Assembly (NCBI GenBank): GCA_003993805.1
Contig: RSEF01000031.1
Location: 57,132,839 to 57,196,838 of the forward strand
Direction: 5' to 3'
DNA: 64,000 nucleotides
DNA from: Himantopus leucocephalus
Lineage: Eukaryota > Chordata > Aves > Charadriiformes > Recurvirostridae
In this document: piece after piece, positions 27,401-36,063 of the stretch
Position numbering within the stretch: position 1 is the stretch's first letter
How the letters are laid out: the number at the start of each line of letters is the position of its first letter
The notes under the pieces: generated by a model
Told to the model about the DNA's origin: nothing
Databases searched by the model: none
What the model saw: the letters and a program-made list of their open reading frames with translations, nothing else
Made by a program: the position numbers and the translations under genes

Positions 27401-30400
27401 AATTGGTATTAACATTTTACTGAGAGAAGGCTCAAAGACAGAGCATCCTGAAAGCTGAGGCTATACCTATTTCCCTGTCTGTGGGGACAGGACTCAAACC
27501 AGGTATTTCAAGAACTTCAAGCTCTGATTGACCACTACCTACCCCATGGAGACAGGAAGAAATTAAGAAAGTCCTGAAAAAATGATGCATCATTCAGGCC
27601 CCATGAGAGCTGACATGCTCAGAAAATGTAGGAAAACTGAAGAATGTTTAACCAGTGCCTCATTATTAGGGTCACCATGTTGTGGCAGCAGAGCAAGATA
27701 AAGGCTCCAGTAGTGATACCAGCAAATATAGTTGATTTTTGTGCTGAATTCAGACCAGAGTTATGGTTCATTGGATCACTCCATGGTAACTGTACTAAAG
27801 CGGCTCAGGCAGCCGAAAGAACCAGGCATTGGACCTGGCCAGAACTATTTATGGTCATATCAAATCACCCTTTTGAAATGCAAAATGCACAACCTAATCA
27901 ACTCTTTATGAAAACCAGGCAATGTGGCCCTGCGGGTTTGGAAGGCAAAAGAAATTGCCTACATCTGCCCATACTAACCACCTTCAGGCAGCTATAGGAC
28001 TCCTTAACAGAGGAGGAATAGCATCCAGACAGGTTTTAAAGTCTAATGGCACACTAACAGCCACACTAGAGATGGAAACTGTAAAAGCTGCAATAGAACT
28101 TATGCAATCCATCCCTATGACTCTAACCAAGGTGACTTGGGAGACCACCTGTACACATGTACCATTAACCTTTAGGGAACTCCTGTACGACATGGGATAT
28201 CAAAGGACACCAATGGCTGTGAGGGTTACAGGGTTCAGGCTTATCAGAAGATACAAAATTAAGATGGGCTTTTAGACACACATGGACAACTGTTTAGAAA
28301 GGCTGTAGAAGAGGTGTCTGCTGATCTCCAGACAAACAGGTGGGAAATGGCACTTGGAATGGTGAACAACTACAGCAACTGGGATTGGAGGGTGGGTGGG
28401 TGTAGGACTGTGTGATACATGGGGAAGCAGGAGACGTCCACGCCTCAAATGACTTTTACTACAAGTTCCTTTTAGCTGAAATGGAGAAATACAAACTGGA
28501 ATAGAGAGTCCTTTGGAAGGGTGGTCCCAACAACCACAGGAGGTTTCATGCAGCCAAACCATGTCAGCTGGGGAATGGCTTACTCTAGGACCATGGGTGT
28601 GTGGGGGAATGCACAACTGAGACAGAATTCAACAGCAGCTATGAAGTCCAGACCAAATACAATGGAAGCGACACTCCTCGCTGTGTGAGCTGAGGCTTCG
28701 CAGAGCTGTTATGAACTTCTAGCTATGATGTCCAGAGAGTATGACTAGTGGGATTTCAAATGTTCTCTTAGAAAAAAACTACCACACCAATCTCCTGGAC
28801 AGACTAGCTTGTGAGTAGGATTAGTCACTGGGAAGCCAGGTGTTGAAGATGCAGTAAGTCTAGGCTGGATCACCACAGACTGTGATTTGGCTCCTGGAGG
28901 GTGCAGGAGATCCAACCCAGCTACCAGGAAGACCATGAGGTTGGGTGGTTGACTGAGAAACTCATTTACACACATGTGTGTGTGCCTGTGACAGTTGGAG
29001 ACAAGAACATCCAAGGGCTAGTTACCAGCTAGACTGAGTGTGCAAGGCGGGAGAGATACATAGTGTTTGGGTCTCTGCACATATTCATGTGTACTGGGTT
29101 GGGGGCACCTGTGCACCAATTAATGGGGGATCCACAGCGCGCATAGGGGGGTGTGTGTGTGTGTGTGAGGTAACTGGAAGTAGATGGGACCCAGGGCCAA
29201 TTACTGGGGTAGATCAAGTGTGTTACACCAGTTACTGGGTGATCCGTGTGCTGGGAAAGCAGAGGATGTATGCCTATCTGTGAGTGATGGGGACTGAGTA
29301 CCAGCAACTGGAGAGGGTCTGTGGTCACTTTTAATTCCAGATGCCAGGAACAGGGGAGATGGAGGATCCAGGACCAGCTCCTGGAAAGACTGTATGGCTA
29401 GGCTGTTTACTGGAGGGACCCATACTGTATATATGTACTGTATGTATTTTTCCACTAACATACCTTCATCCTGATCAGAGACATGAACAGCATGAGGCTG
29501 CTGGTGTTGTCTGTGCCCACATGAGTGCGGAATGTTTCTGTCTGTGCTGATCCCTGTGGCCAGCTTTGTTTGTATGTACATATGTGTATTCATTTGCGTT
29601 GGAAATACATGCCCAGGCTCACTTCTGGTTCAACCTGGGTATAGGGAGCAGTCACAGACTCACCTCTATCAAGGTAGCGGCTCTGGCAACCTCTACCACT
29701 TTGGTCTGTGAATCTAGCTAGACATTTGGCAGGCAGATACGAAATTGCTTTACCCATGTTTTCAGCATTACTCAAATTCTCTCCGCCTCATTCCCAGCCC
29801 ACTGGAAACTACAAAATTGTGGTTATTATAGCACCAAGCCTCAGCTAACACAGTTTCTCCAACAGCAAGGCATAAGTAGCGAGGCATTTGCTCCAAGCTT
29901 CCAGGCATCTCTGAGCTACCATCCTGAGCTTACAACTGCCTGCAAAATACTATGTGAAATACTCCCTGCATTAGCAAGAAAAGTGTGCCAACAAATCTGA
30001 GAGAAAGCCTCTTTTTTNTTTTTTTTTTTTTTTTAAATTGCCATTTGGAGGGCAGTAGTTCATCATACGCTTTAAACAGTGACCTAGCTGAAAGAAGCAC
30101 TCCCACTTTCCCTCCGCACATAGCACTCATGCTCTCCCACACCCCACCCATGCACTTCCCTCTCCCTTGTGCAGTGAACACAGGCATGTTGCATGGATGT
30201 GCAGTGAACAGACCCAGAGGAATGACATGGATTAAAACTAAAATGGCAAAAAATAAACAAAACATAATTCCTTTCAGTGCAAATCAGTTTCCCAGTTAAG
30301 TTCACACTTGTGCCTGCATGACGGGAGGGTTGGTAAGCGTGTGGGAATGAATGGCTTTCTTATGAGAAAGACAGTTTCTTCCCTCAGCAGCAATGTGGAC

Positions 30401-33400
30401 AGGACTAAAGCATACGTGAAACTACAGCCTGAAGCACTTAATTTAAGACTTTCCAATAAGCTAAAGTAGAACAGGACAAGAAACTTGATGAGTATTGCAT
30501 CCACATAAAAAAAGGAAGCACAAAATCTTTTGAGTTAAATGCAAAAAAAAAAATTAAAACCATAGAAGAATTTGTAAGAGAAGGTGGAAAGTTCACCATA
30601 GTGTATTGAGGGCAAAACAGAATTTTTTGTAAGAGACCAAGTTCTGGAACAAAGCCCAAAACAGGACTTCCACGTGCAGTCACTGATGCAGGAATTAGGA
30701 TTTGCAGGAATAAATCCTCCAGCTCAGAAATGTAACTCAGAAGAATCAAACCTTACTCTGCCACTTCGGATACTAGTGAGAACTCAAAACACTGAGAATT
30801 AATGGGAAGAGATGAAAAGTAGGTATGCCTGTGGAGCTTATGATGGAGTCCCATTAAAATATACTTAATTGCACCTCCCATGGCAATCTCACAAGCCAAA
30901 CAATCTCTGTCAAATGAGGAGAGGGCACTTTGGACAGGAACATGAGCAATGCAGCATCTTGCCGCAGCAGGCAAGAGCCTGTCAGCTCTCAAGGAGTGTG
31001 CACAGTACCCCACGTCCCACCCACAGTGAAATCTTCCAAGAAACAATGGACAATGCCACAGCAGAAAATCCCTTAGTTACGAATTTGCATCCTAATAAAA
31101 TACCTATGTATCCAGAGTGGAATATGGTGCAGTGAGATCATGTTATTTTTTCAACAGGCTGTTTATAACTTGCAAAATAAATAAAACATGAAAGAGATTT
31201 TGATGGCTGCAAACATGTATTTGGCAAAAAGTCACGAAAAACAATCCAAAATTAGATTTTGTATACGTCAATCTAAGAAAGGGGGGGGGGGGGGNGGGGG
31301 GGGGGGGGAAGGAAAAAAGAAAAAACCCTCAGCTACTCTGTCTCAGCTAAAATACAGATTACCATAGCTACTCATGAGGATGAGACCCTCCCGAAAGCAA
31401 TTAAATATTTCCATTTCACAAATGCCATTATATTCACACAGAACAAGATGTTCTCAGGACTGTTTTTAATTTAAGGATAGGGGTAATGTCCTCAATACCT
31501 CCTAGAATTTTTACCTAAGACACTTGAGATGCTACAAAAAAGTATCTTCAAAGGGCTACACAAAATTTCATTTAGCAGTTCAAACCAAAAACCTGAGACA
31601 GGGGTCAGAAATATTGTAGGCTAGCCTCAAATAAACAGTGATGCTGAAGAAGCTGCCAAAGCTTATCCCATTTGTCAAAAATACAAACTCAAGGAAAAAA
31701 GTCTAAACCATGATGCAGGCAAAATTTAATCCCTGAAGCAAATTTGTTCTATTTTGTTAATTAAGTTGGCAAGAAAAATCTTATGCAATAGTCTAAAACT
31801 ATTATTTTCACTTCTTTATTATGTATCTTTGCTAAAAGACCCAATGGTTGAGTAACTAATTATGCAACTCCAAGCTGTTTTGCTAGACACAATGTAAAGC
31901 AAATAAAAGCAGTTTCCAGTGAAGCAGAAAAACATCAGAACAATGAAGTGATCACAGTAGTGTACAACACAGTTCTGCAACTTAATTTCATTTTTTTTTT
32001 TTGTCACTTGTTGATATTTTGCTCCAGAAAAGAATACCAGAACAAGAAAAGCCATGTCCAAGTTCCTCGGAAATTTCCCCAAGAAATTTAGAGACCTATG
32101 CAGAAAAGTAGATTAAGAAAATCCCCCAAATGATATTGGGCCCTGAGAATATCCCTCACAGTGGTGTCCGTAGTTCAGTATTATTAGGACTGTCATTTCA
32201 GATAGGCACAAATAAAGTGGAAAAAGTCAAATAGCAAAAGGGACAGAGATAAAAAGACTGACCTTGCTTACAACTGAGACCCAGTTGTCTTCTGAAGGCT
32301 GCAGTGATCACTTTCTGGTGGAGTCAAAATTCAGCCACCCCGACCTTGAACCTCACAACTAACTTCTTAGCAAGTTTAAGTTCTCACTATTTTTAACTGT
32401 GTGTTGTTAAACACTGGGTTAATTTTATGTTAAGTTCTGCCTTGAAAATTCATGTGTGATACATTTATGGACCAAACTACCTACCCAGAGAGAAATTTTA
32501 ACTCAGTGTTATGAAGCTTTTCTTGCTCGCACGCCTTTTACACCAGGCAACGGAAAAGAAGAAAATTATCCTGAGAACAGGGAATGGTAGGATCCTGCTT
32601 CCTCTGAATGCCCTCACCACAAGACAAAAAGTCCTGCTCCTTTCTTCACTTGCGTTCCGTCACACTCCACAAAAAAGCCTGACCCAGATTCAGAGACAAG
32701 GTGAAGATCTCCCCCCTGTCCTCCTCCCTGAGCAACATGGGACCGCCTGCTGGTGGACATGCTCTCCTGGGATAGGCTGAGAGTTCAAAGCCTCATAGCT
32801 TCTCAAGACCTGAAATAATGTGTTCACCTGGAGGGCTACCATGCAAAATGTGGTTCAGCTAATACCACAACCCAGCAGGTGCTTTCCAAAAAAGGATGAG
32901 ACCCCATTCAGTTAGGTACCAACACTAAGAAGAGGATGCAGATCCAAAGACTGGATGCCCAGGCGACACAAAACCTGCAGCTTCAGGGTATTATTTCACA
33001 AGTTCTAAATTAAAAACTACTATCTGGTGTTGTTCATTTTTATTTATAAAGCAAAATCACTTCTGTTTATACGGCTCATGTCTTAACTCAGAAACTGCCT
33101 AGTTCCTTGTGCGTTACCATGGCACTGTAGATTAGCTGAGGTGAGTGTCTACGAGACGAGGCTGGAGAAAGTGCATTTCAGCAAAGACATTTGCCTCCAC
33201 AAACTGTTTCACAAACCTTCAGTGAGATGATTTCATTTAGATTATACTGTAAACCTTGCCCATTCGCCACACAGGCCTTTTCTCAGGGAAAGATTACTGT
33301 ATGGCTGGAAGTCCTACCACATCCCTTTTCACAAGACTGATCGTTGTTCAGGACTTCAGTTTGGAAGTCAAAATTTTATCTGTTACACTTTATCATCATA

Positions 33401-33894
33401 ATGGTTTGACCTCCTCTTTTTTACATTTATTTCTATATAAGAGCTTTTTAAGAAACACCCATTTATTCATTTGGCATACCACTTATTTCTTCATTCATAC
33501 AACATACTTTGCTTCTAACAGAGGACTAATCCTAGGGGTTGTTTCCAGTAAAAGAGTATTTTTCTTGAACTAATTTCAATTGGAACACAGTCACTTGTGA
33601 ATGATACAGTACAGCGATATAAGCGTGAATGATGAAGGCATTTTTTTCTGTAACATACTCAAGCAGCAATACACATCTAATGCACTGTAACATTTACTTC
33701 TGTTTAGAGAGTGAATTTAGATTTTGCAATTATTATCAATTTATTTACAATAAAATGGACCCGAGGATTAAAAATCAGGTTTCATACCTAGCTTGGTGAA
33801 TAGCTTCTACCCATTCGTCTCCATCAACTTCATCCTCGCAACGGAGCTCCAGTGGCTTCTGCCCTTCATGGCCAAAAAGAACAGTAAAGTAATG
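2274..33894 (-). CDS. RASGRF2: RASGRF2, 14 internal exons (partial gene)
   Basis: Ras-GRF2 is a dual guanine-nucleotide exchange factor: its CDC25 domain activates Ras and its DH-PH unit activates Rac. It is calcium/calmodulin-responsive and enriched in neurons and lymphocytes. Fourteen exons between 33894 and 2274 are bounded by GT-AG junctions on the minus strand and join without a phase conflict into 2,188 nt (729 codons plus 1 nt). Domain order read from the exons, numbered from the first residue in this window: end of PH1 (1-45), coiled coil (40-90), IQ (115-135), DH (about 148-328), PH2 (about 368-490), REM (about 518-640) and Ser/Pro-rich linker (610-729). Window residue 1 corresponds to roughly residue 97 of the human protein, by recall. 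Segments such as [16 protein letters not shown] and [16 protein letters not shown] indicate GRF2; I did not compare them against GRF1. The first exon and the CDC25 exons are not in the window. Confidence 0.95.
2983..3231 (-). CDS. RASGRF2: RASGRF2 exon, REM (Ras exchanger motif) domain
   Basis: Eighty-two codons (window residues 518-599) with [37 protein letters not shown] and [18 protein letters not shown]. The last is the classic RasGEF N-terminal (REM) signature (FLxTYRxF). REM stabilises the catalytic CDC25 helical hairpin in Ras GEFs. Acceptor TGTGTAG, donor CGTCAG/GTGAGC. A short 320-nt intron separates it from the next exon. Confidence 0.95.
3232..5339 (-). other. RASGRF2: RASGRF2 intron, nothing else seen
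   Basis: About 2.1 kb of AT-rich sequence with many A and T runs. No repeat or RNA gene recognised. The open frames at 4193-4498 and 5014-5301 look like chance. Confidence 0.75.
5340..5422 (-). CDS. RASGRF2: RASGRF2 exon, PH2 to REM linker
   Basis: Encodes [20 protein letters not shown] and VTVPHMI plus two bases of Lys. Acceptor TTGGCAG, donor CAA/GTAAGT. This segment joins the DH-PH2 unit to the Ras exchanger motif. It is too short and too embedded in AT-rich intron to stand out as a long open frame. Confidence 0.94.
5423..9268 (-). other. RASGRF2: RASGRF2 intron with a (TA)n tract
   Basis: About 3.8 kb. Apart from the TA microsatellite at 6366-6408, I see no clear interspersed repeat and no protein-like frame. 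Confidence 0.75.
6366..6408. repeat. (TA)n microsatellite
   Basis: About 20 uninterrupted TA dinucleotides inside the intron. Likely length-polymorphic; no function implied. Confidence 0.95.
9269..9405 (-). CDS. RASGRF2: RASGRF2 exon, end of PH2
   Basis: Forty-five codons (window residues 445-489): [18 protein letters not shown], then [20 protein letters not shown]. The Trp in EKAAWTSD is the invariant PH C-terminal helix tryptophan. Acceptor GTAAAG, donor CAG/GTAGCT. An open frame runs well past the acceptor on the genomic strand, but that extension is intron. Confidence 0.95.
9406..10258 (-). other. RASGRF2: RASGRF2 intron, nothing else seen
   Basis: About 0.85 kb between the two last PH2 exons. 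The open frame at 9358-9738 is the exon reading through its acceptor into this intron. Confidence 0.75.
10259..10325 (-). CDS. RASGRF2: RASGRF2 exon, middle of PH2
   Basis: Sixty-seven nt encoding [22 protein letters not shown] plus the first base of Ser. Acceptor TTCATAG, donor ATT/GTAAGT. The Val-Ser codons create a second GTGAGT donor-like sequence 16 nt before the exon end (see findings). The frame across the junction (T plus CA gives Ser) and family similarity (DDDSKGSG) support the downstream donor as the normal one. Confidence 0.92.
10326..11310 (-). other. RASGRF2: RASGRF2 intron, nothing else seen
   Basis: About 1 kb of AT-rich sequence between the first and second PH2 exons. No repeat recognised. 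Confidence 0.75.
11311..11471 (-). CDS. RASGRF2: RASGRF2 exon, first part of PH2
   Basis: Fifty-three codons (window residues 369-421) after the split Gly. It contains [17 protein letters not shown], then [20 protein letters not shown] and the strand end GGKLHLLK. These are the first beta strands of the PH domain that follows DH and is needed for exchange activity. Acceptor TATCAG, donor AAG/GTACAG. The upstream intron of 5.0 kb carries a CR1 3' end. Confidence 0.95.
13486..13511. repeat. Short perfect inverted repeat (hairpin)
   Basis: Arms AAAGACAGAC and GTCTGTCTTT, 10 bp each, flank a 6-nt loop TGCATT. It is too short for a microRNA precursor and no terminator-type function is expected in this genome. 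Confidence 0.8.
13976..14160 (+). mobile_element. CR1 LINE 3'-end fragment
   Basis: Degenerate but recognisable CR1 tail. It has a GGAACAGGTTGC start, a CATCCTTGGAAACAGCCAAA block and an AGTCCCTTCCAATCTCAAC block near the end, without a clean terminal octamer repeat. It is in the antisense direction to RASGRF2 within an intron. Divergence suggests an older copy than those at 34.5 or 57.4 kb. Confidence 0.8.
16516..16634 (-). CDS. RASGRF2: RASGRF2 exon, end of DH and DH-PH2 linker
   Basis: Encodes [20 protein letters not shown], then [18 protein letters not shown] and the first base of Gly. This stretch distinguishes RASGRF2-type proteins and forms the long last DH helix running into PH2. Acceptor TAACAG, donor CAAG/GTAAGA. 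Confidence 0.95.
16635..18612 (-). other. RASGRF2: RASGRF2 intron with an AT-rich inverted repeat
   Basis: About 2 kb. The feature I can point to is the T-rich/A-rich imperfect inverted repeat at 18450-18545. The open frame 17910-18146 looks like chance. Confidence 0.7.
18450..18545. repeat. Imperfect T-rich/A-rich inverted repeat
   Basis: A block of TTTGG/TTTTGG runs is followed, across a TTTTTTAAAAAA centre, by a block of CCAAA/CCAAAA runs. Its complement resembles the first block, so the two could pair. It may be low-complexity sequence or the remnant of two opposed poly-A-type tails. Confidence 0.5.
18613..18722 (-). CDS. RASGRF2: RASGRF2 exon, DH domain conserved region 3
   Basis: Thirty-six codons plus two bases. 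It begins [19 protein letters not shown], equivalent to the conserved C-terminal 'QRVxRYxLLL' helix of DH domains, which contacts the GTPase, and ends [10 protein letters not shown]. Acceptor TTTTAAG, donor CAAG/GTAAGA. The next intron contains an A/T-rich imperfect inverted repeat just upstream of this exon's donor side (18450-18545). Confidence 0.95.
18723..20292 (-). other. RASGRF2: RASGRF2 intron, nothing else seen
   Basis: About 1.6 kb between DH exons. It contains a short CACACACA stretch followed by poly-T (about 19576-19602) and an A/T-rich stretch near 20100-20180. No interspersed repeat recognised. Confidence 0.7.
20293..20486 (-). CDS. RASGRF2: RASGRF2 exon, DH domain core
   Basis: Sixty-four codons plus the rest of the split Ala. 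It contains [31 protein letters not shown] and [16 protein letters not shown], the central helices of the DH domain. Acceptor CTATAG, donor CAG/GTAGTC, ending in phase 0. Confidence 0.95.
20487..20939 (-). other. RASGRF2: RASGRF2 intron, nothing else seen
   Basis: A short intron of about 0.45 kb between two DH exons; nothing distinctive. Confidence 0.75.
20940..21019 (-). CDS. RASGRF2: RASGRF2 exon, DH domain
   Basis: Eighty nt encoding [18 protein letters not shown] and ANWPTLIL, part of the DH helical bundle. It enters after a split Ser codon and leaves after the first base of an Ala codon. Acceptor TTTTCAG, donor CTAG/GTAAGT. The phase matches both neighbouring exons. Confidence 0.94.
21020..22159 (-). 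other. RASGRF2: RASGRF2 intron, nothing else seen
   Basis: About 1.1 kb. No repeat or additional exon recognised. Confidence 0.75.
22160..22413 (-). CDS. RASGRF2: RASGRF2 exon, IQ motif and start of DH domain
   Basis: Window residues 116-199 plus two bases. The IQ calmodulin-binding motif is at the start ([14 protein letters not shown]), fitting the pattern IQxxxRGxxxR with Val-Gln in first place. The DH domain begins near [20 protein letters not shown], which contains the conserved region 1 Glu of Rho GEFs. [11 protein letters not shown] closes the exon. Acceptor TTTTTAG, donor AACAG/GTATGA. One apparent difference from the mammalian sequence I recall is Cys for Gly in VNCFLRPL. Confidence 0.95.
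22414..23789 (-). other. RASGRF2: RASGRF2 intron, nothing else seen
   Basis: About 1.4 kb between the IQ/DH exon and the coiled-coil linker exon. No repeat recognised. Confidence 0.75.
23790..23879 (-). CDS. RASGRF2: RASGRF2 exon, coiled coil to IQ linker
   Basis: Thirty codons (window residues 86-115), phase 0 at both ends. They include [10 protein letters not shown], the acidic cluster [10 protein letters not shown] and a lysine-rich end that leads into the IQ motif. Acceptor TTTGTCAG, donor AAG/GTAAGC. Because it is symmetrical, skipping this exon would keep the frame. Confidence 0.95.
23880..24511 (-). other. RASGRF2: RASGRF2 intron, nothing else seen
   Basis: About 0.6 kb. The two overlapping small open frames at 24097-24326 have no recognisable similarity. 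Confidence 0.75.
24512..24659 (-). CDS. RASGRF2: RASGRF2 exon, end of PH1 and coiled coil
   Basis: Completes the split Ser and adds 49 codons (window residues 37-85). Recognisable segments are [14 protein letters not shown] and a heptad-rich stretch [16 protein letters not shown] typical of the coiled coil between PH1 and IQ. Acceptor CCTTTTAG, donor GAG/GTATGT. It is separated from the upstream exon by a 9.1-kb intron, the longest complete intron in the window. Confidence 0.95.
27644..28275 (+). pseudogene. Degenerate coding remnant, possibly from an endogenous retroelement
   Basis: Two overlapping open frames (27644-27997 and 27922-28275), in different frames, have protein-like composition unlike the surrounding intron. 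This looks like one former coding region broken by a frameshift around 27.93-27.99 kb. I do not recognise a domain: no reverse transcriptase, protease, integrase or zinc-knuckle motif is visible. The retroelement suggestion rests on position, immediately upstream of a GT-rich repeat that recurs at 56.7-57.9 kb and may be an LTR. It could instead be a fragment of an unrelated processed gene. Confidence 0.35.
28640..29640 (+). mobile_element. GT-rich interspersed repeat, copy 1 (LTR-like)
   Basis: A roughly 1-kb block with many GTGTGTG runs and recurring phrases of the type 'ccagctactggaggg'. It shares its order of motifs with 56745-57900: GGATCCA..CCAGC..CTGGA, then a CTAACA(T/G)ACCTTCATC block, then a GAGGC..CTGGT..TGT block. 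Two diverged copies of one family in the same orientation make it an interspersed repeat. The layout and an adjacent coding remnant suggest an old avian retroviral LTR, but I see no clean TG...CA ends or target duplication here. Confidence 0.55.
29149..29168. repeat. (GT)n tract
   Basis: Nine or so GT dinucleotides following GGGG, inside the GT-rich repeat. Confidence 0.85.
31281..31308. repeat. Poly-G tract with an ambiguous base
   Basis: A run of G on the plus strand interrupted only by N at 31295. The ambiguous base suggests that sequencing or polishing failed in the homopolymer, so the true length is uncertain. Such runs can form G-quadruplexes. Confidence 0.9.
33788..33894 (-). CDS. RASGRF2: RASGRF2 exon, C-terminal half of PH1 (probably exon 2)
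   Basis: Encodes window residues 1-35 plus two bases of a Ser codon, starting [11 protein letters not shown] and ending with the PH C-terminal helix ([10 protein letters not shown]). The Trp in DEWVEA is the invariant PH-domain tryptophan. The acceptor is TTTGCAG and the donor is AG/GTATGA; the exon starts in phase 0 and ends in phase 2. The preceding exon, with the initiator Met and the first PH strands, is not found in the 30 kb upstream within this window. PH1, the coiled coil and IQ together help membrane targeting and calcium response in the family. Confidence 0.93.
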
Positions 33895-34545
33895 CTGCAA
33901 ATTAGAACAAGAAAAAAAATGTTCAGAAACTCTTTTAAATAAAATAGATACATAAAATTAAAATAAAAAAAAATCTAACTTTTTAAACACAGCCAGCCAG
34001 TCTAGGAAGATGTGGTTTAAGCTATTAGTCATGAAACACAGATTGAAGTTGAAACTGTATCCTTAACTTATTCCCCTGTGTATCAAGGTAATAGCTTTCA
34101 TGATACTTACTGTAAGTTATTGTTCTTAAGCTCCCACATACAAGACAACAGAATATAATTTCCTAAGCAGCTTCTACAGTCGAATACAATAGTGTGACTG
34201 TAGTGGGGTGTCTGTAATTCTTTTTCCTTTGCATTTTTTCACCTAAAATTTTTCTTAGATGCCAGCACAGGATACCAAATCTGGAACTTCCATAGAACAC
34301 AGAATTTCAGGAAAGTTTTTGCTACTTTCAGAATGTAGTAATAATAGTAATATCTAGTGGGGAGGGGAGAACCCCCAGTGATCTACCTTAAAACCCCATT
34401 TCATAAGGTTGGTAATTTACAACCTTATTTTGCATAGCTTGTATACTAACCTACAGCTAGATGGCAAATGGAATTCTTCCAACTTAGATTAAAGGATGTG
34501 AGAAAATACTGTACCTAAATGCACACCTGTAATTTCTCTATTGTA

Positions 34546-34850
34546 GAGAGGTGGGGGTCGATCTCTTCTCCCAAGTAACAGGCAATAGGACAAGAGGAAA
34601 TGGCCTCAAGTTACACCAGGGGAGGTTTAGATTGGATATTAGGAACAATTTCTTCACAGAAGGGGTTATCAAACATTGGAACAGGCTGCCCAGGGAAGTG
34701 GTGGAGTTGCCATCCCTGGAGGTATTTAAAAGACGGGCAGATGTCTGAGGGACATGGTTTAGTGGTGGACTTGGCAGCGTTGGGTTAACAGTTGGAGTCA
34801 ATGATCTTAAAGGTCCCTTCTAACCTAGACAATTCTATGATTCTATGATT
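34546..34850 (+). mobile_element. CR1 LINE 3'-end fragment
   Basis: About 300 bp of the CR1 tail. The C-terminal end of ORF2 is readable ([20 protein letters not shown]), followed by the short 3' UTR ending in AATTCTATGATTCTATGATT, the terminal octamer repeat. It is 5'-truncated as usual for CR1 and antisense to RASGRF2. The well-kept frame suggests a fairly young copy. Confidence 0.92.
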
Positions 34851-36063
34851 TCCACAGCTGCCTTAAATGCACCCATTAGTAAACCAGCTGTTTCACAGGC
34901 AGAGGGACCAGTTACGGACTTGCCTGTACATAAAACCATCTGGTTATTAGGTCCAATGTGATTCAGGAGCTCTTACAGCTAAACATCCCTGCACCAGATC
35001 ACTCAGTTCTCTTCATGACCTAGAACTTCTCAACCTCTTCTTCCACCTTCATCCCAGTTAACAGGGAACCGAGTATAACCATGTGTGGCAGCAATTACTT
35101 TCTGGGGTCTAACAGCAAATTCCAAACTCACTCCAGTCAGCAAGTGAAGTATATAATTTGTGTTCTCCCACACCATTAGCCATTGTTCACAGCAGTAAGA
35201 AACCTGAAGTGATGTCAACAAACATTCCGCTTTCCCTGTCAAACCCACAGCTCAACTGAAAGAGCCTCTCTGAGACAAACACCACGCTGGAGATCAAGCA
35301 AATACAAAACACCTCAGAAATAAAAGCCATTTCCAAGGCAGGAGGAACACAAGCATAAACAGAAACAGAAGGGATGAAATTTTACCTACAGAGAATTGGC
35401 TGCAGATATTGTCAACACTGATAACGAATTTTGTCCATAAAACAAGAGGTGATTTCAACCATTTACGGGCCCCTTCTGAAGCATCTGGCAGCCTGCTGTG
35501 CACGTACAATACACAAGTGGGCTGCACAGTGTGCAGAGAGGAGGTTCAGTACAACCCAGATGCACTGGATTCACTACACTGGCTCTAGCGCTGCCTGCGC
35601 ACCTGTATCTGCATCGAGGTTTGTGCCCGGGGACCTCACATTTACAAAACCCAGCTGCCTCTGTGTGTCTGAGTACGCTCATACGTCTGGTTTCTTTTCG
35701 AGTAACGCGAGTACGTATGATGGCATTCCATAAAGAGAAAACTATTCATTTGTGCATTATATTAATTTACTAAACATTGCTACGTGTCTGCAAAACACTT
35801 TTCATATAGAAGACCACAAGCACTGCAGGATTAGCAACAGACCAACAGAACAGAACCAAGGCAAAATAAGAAGCAGCATTCACATTTAACAGGCTATATA
35901 AAGTAAGTCCAGGCTCAGATCCATTAAGTTTCAGAAATGAAACAACTCCAGAACACAGACGAGGATCAATAAATCATTAACAGGACAATCCTATAAAACT
36001 GTGTTTTTTCGTCAATGTGTATCGCTTAAACCTGAATGCCATGAATAGAAAGAAACATTTTAT

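Larger units (their letters stand above)
24660..33787 (-). other. RASGRF2: RASGRF2 intron (9.1 kb) with retroelement-like remnants
   Basis: The longest complete intron in the window. The 27.6-29.6 kb part differs from its surroundings in base composition and holds a protein-like remnant and a GT-rich repeat, listed separately. Single-base Ns interrupt homopolymers at 26080 (poly-A), 30018 (poly-T) and 31295 (poly-G). The rest (24660-27600, 29800-33787) is ordinary AT-rich intron in which I recognise nothing. Confidence 0.75.

Noticed and set aside
29029..29593. Several overlapping frames on both strands at the GT-rich repeat
   Set aside because: They are products of GT/CA-rich low-complexity sequence, not genes.
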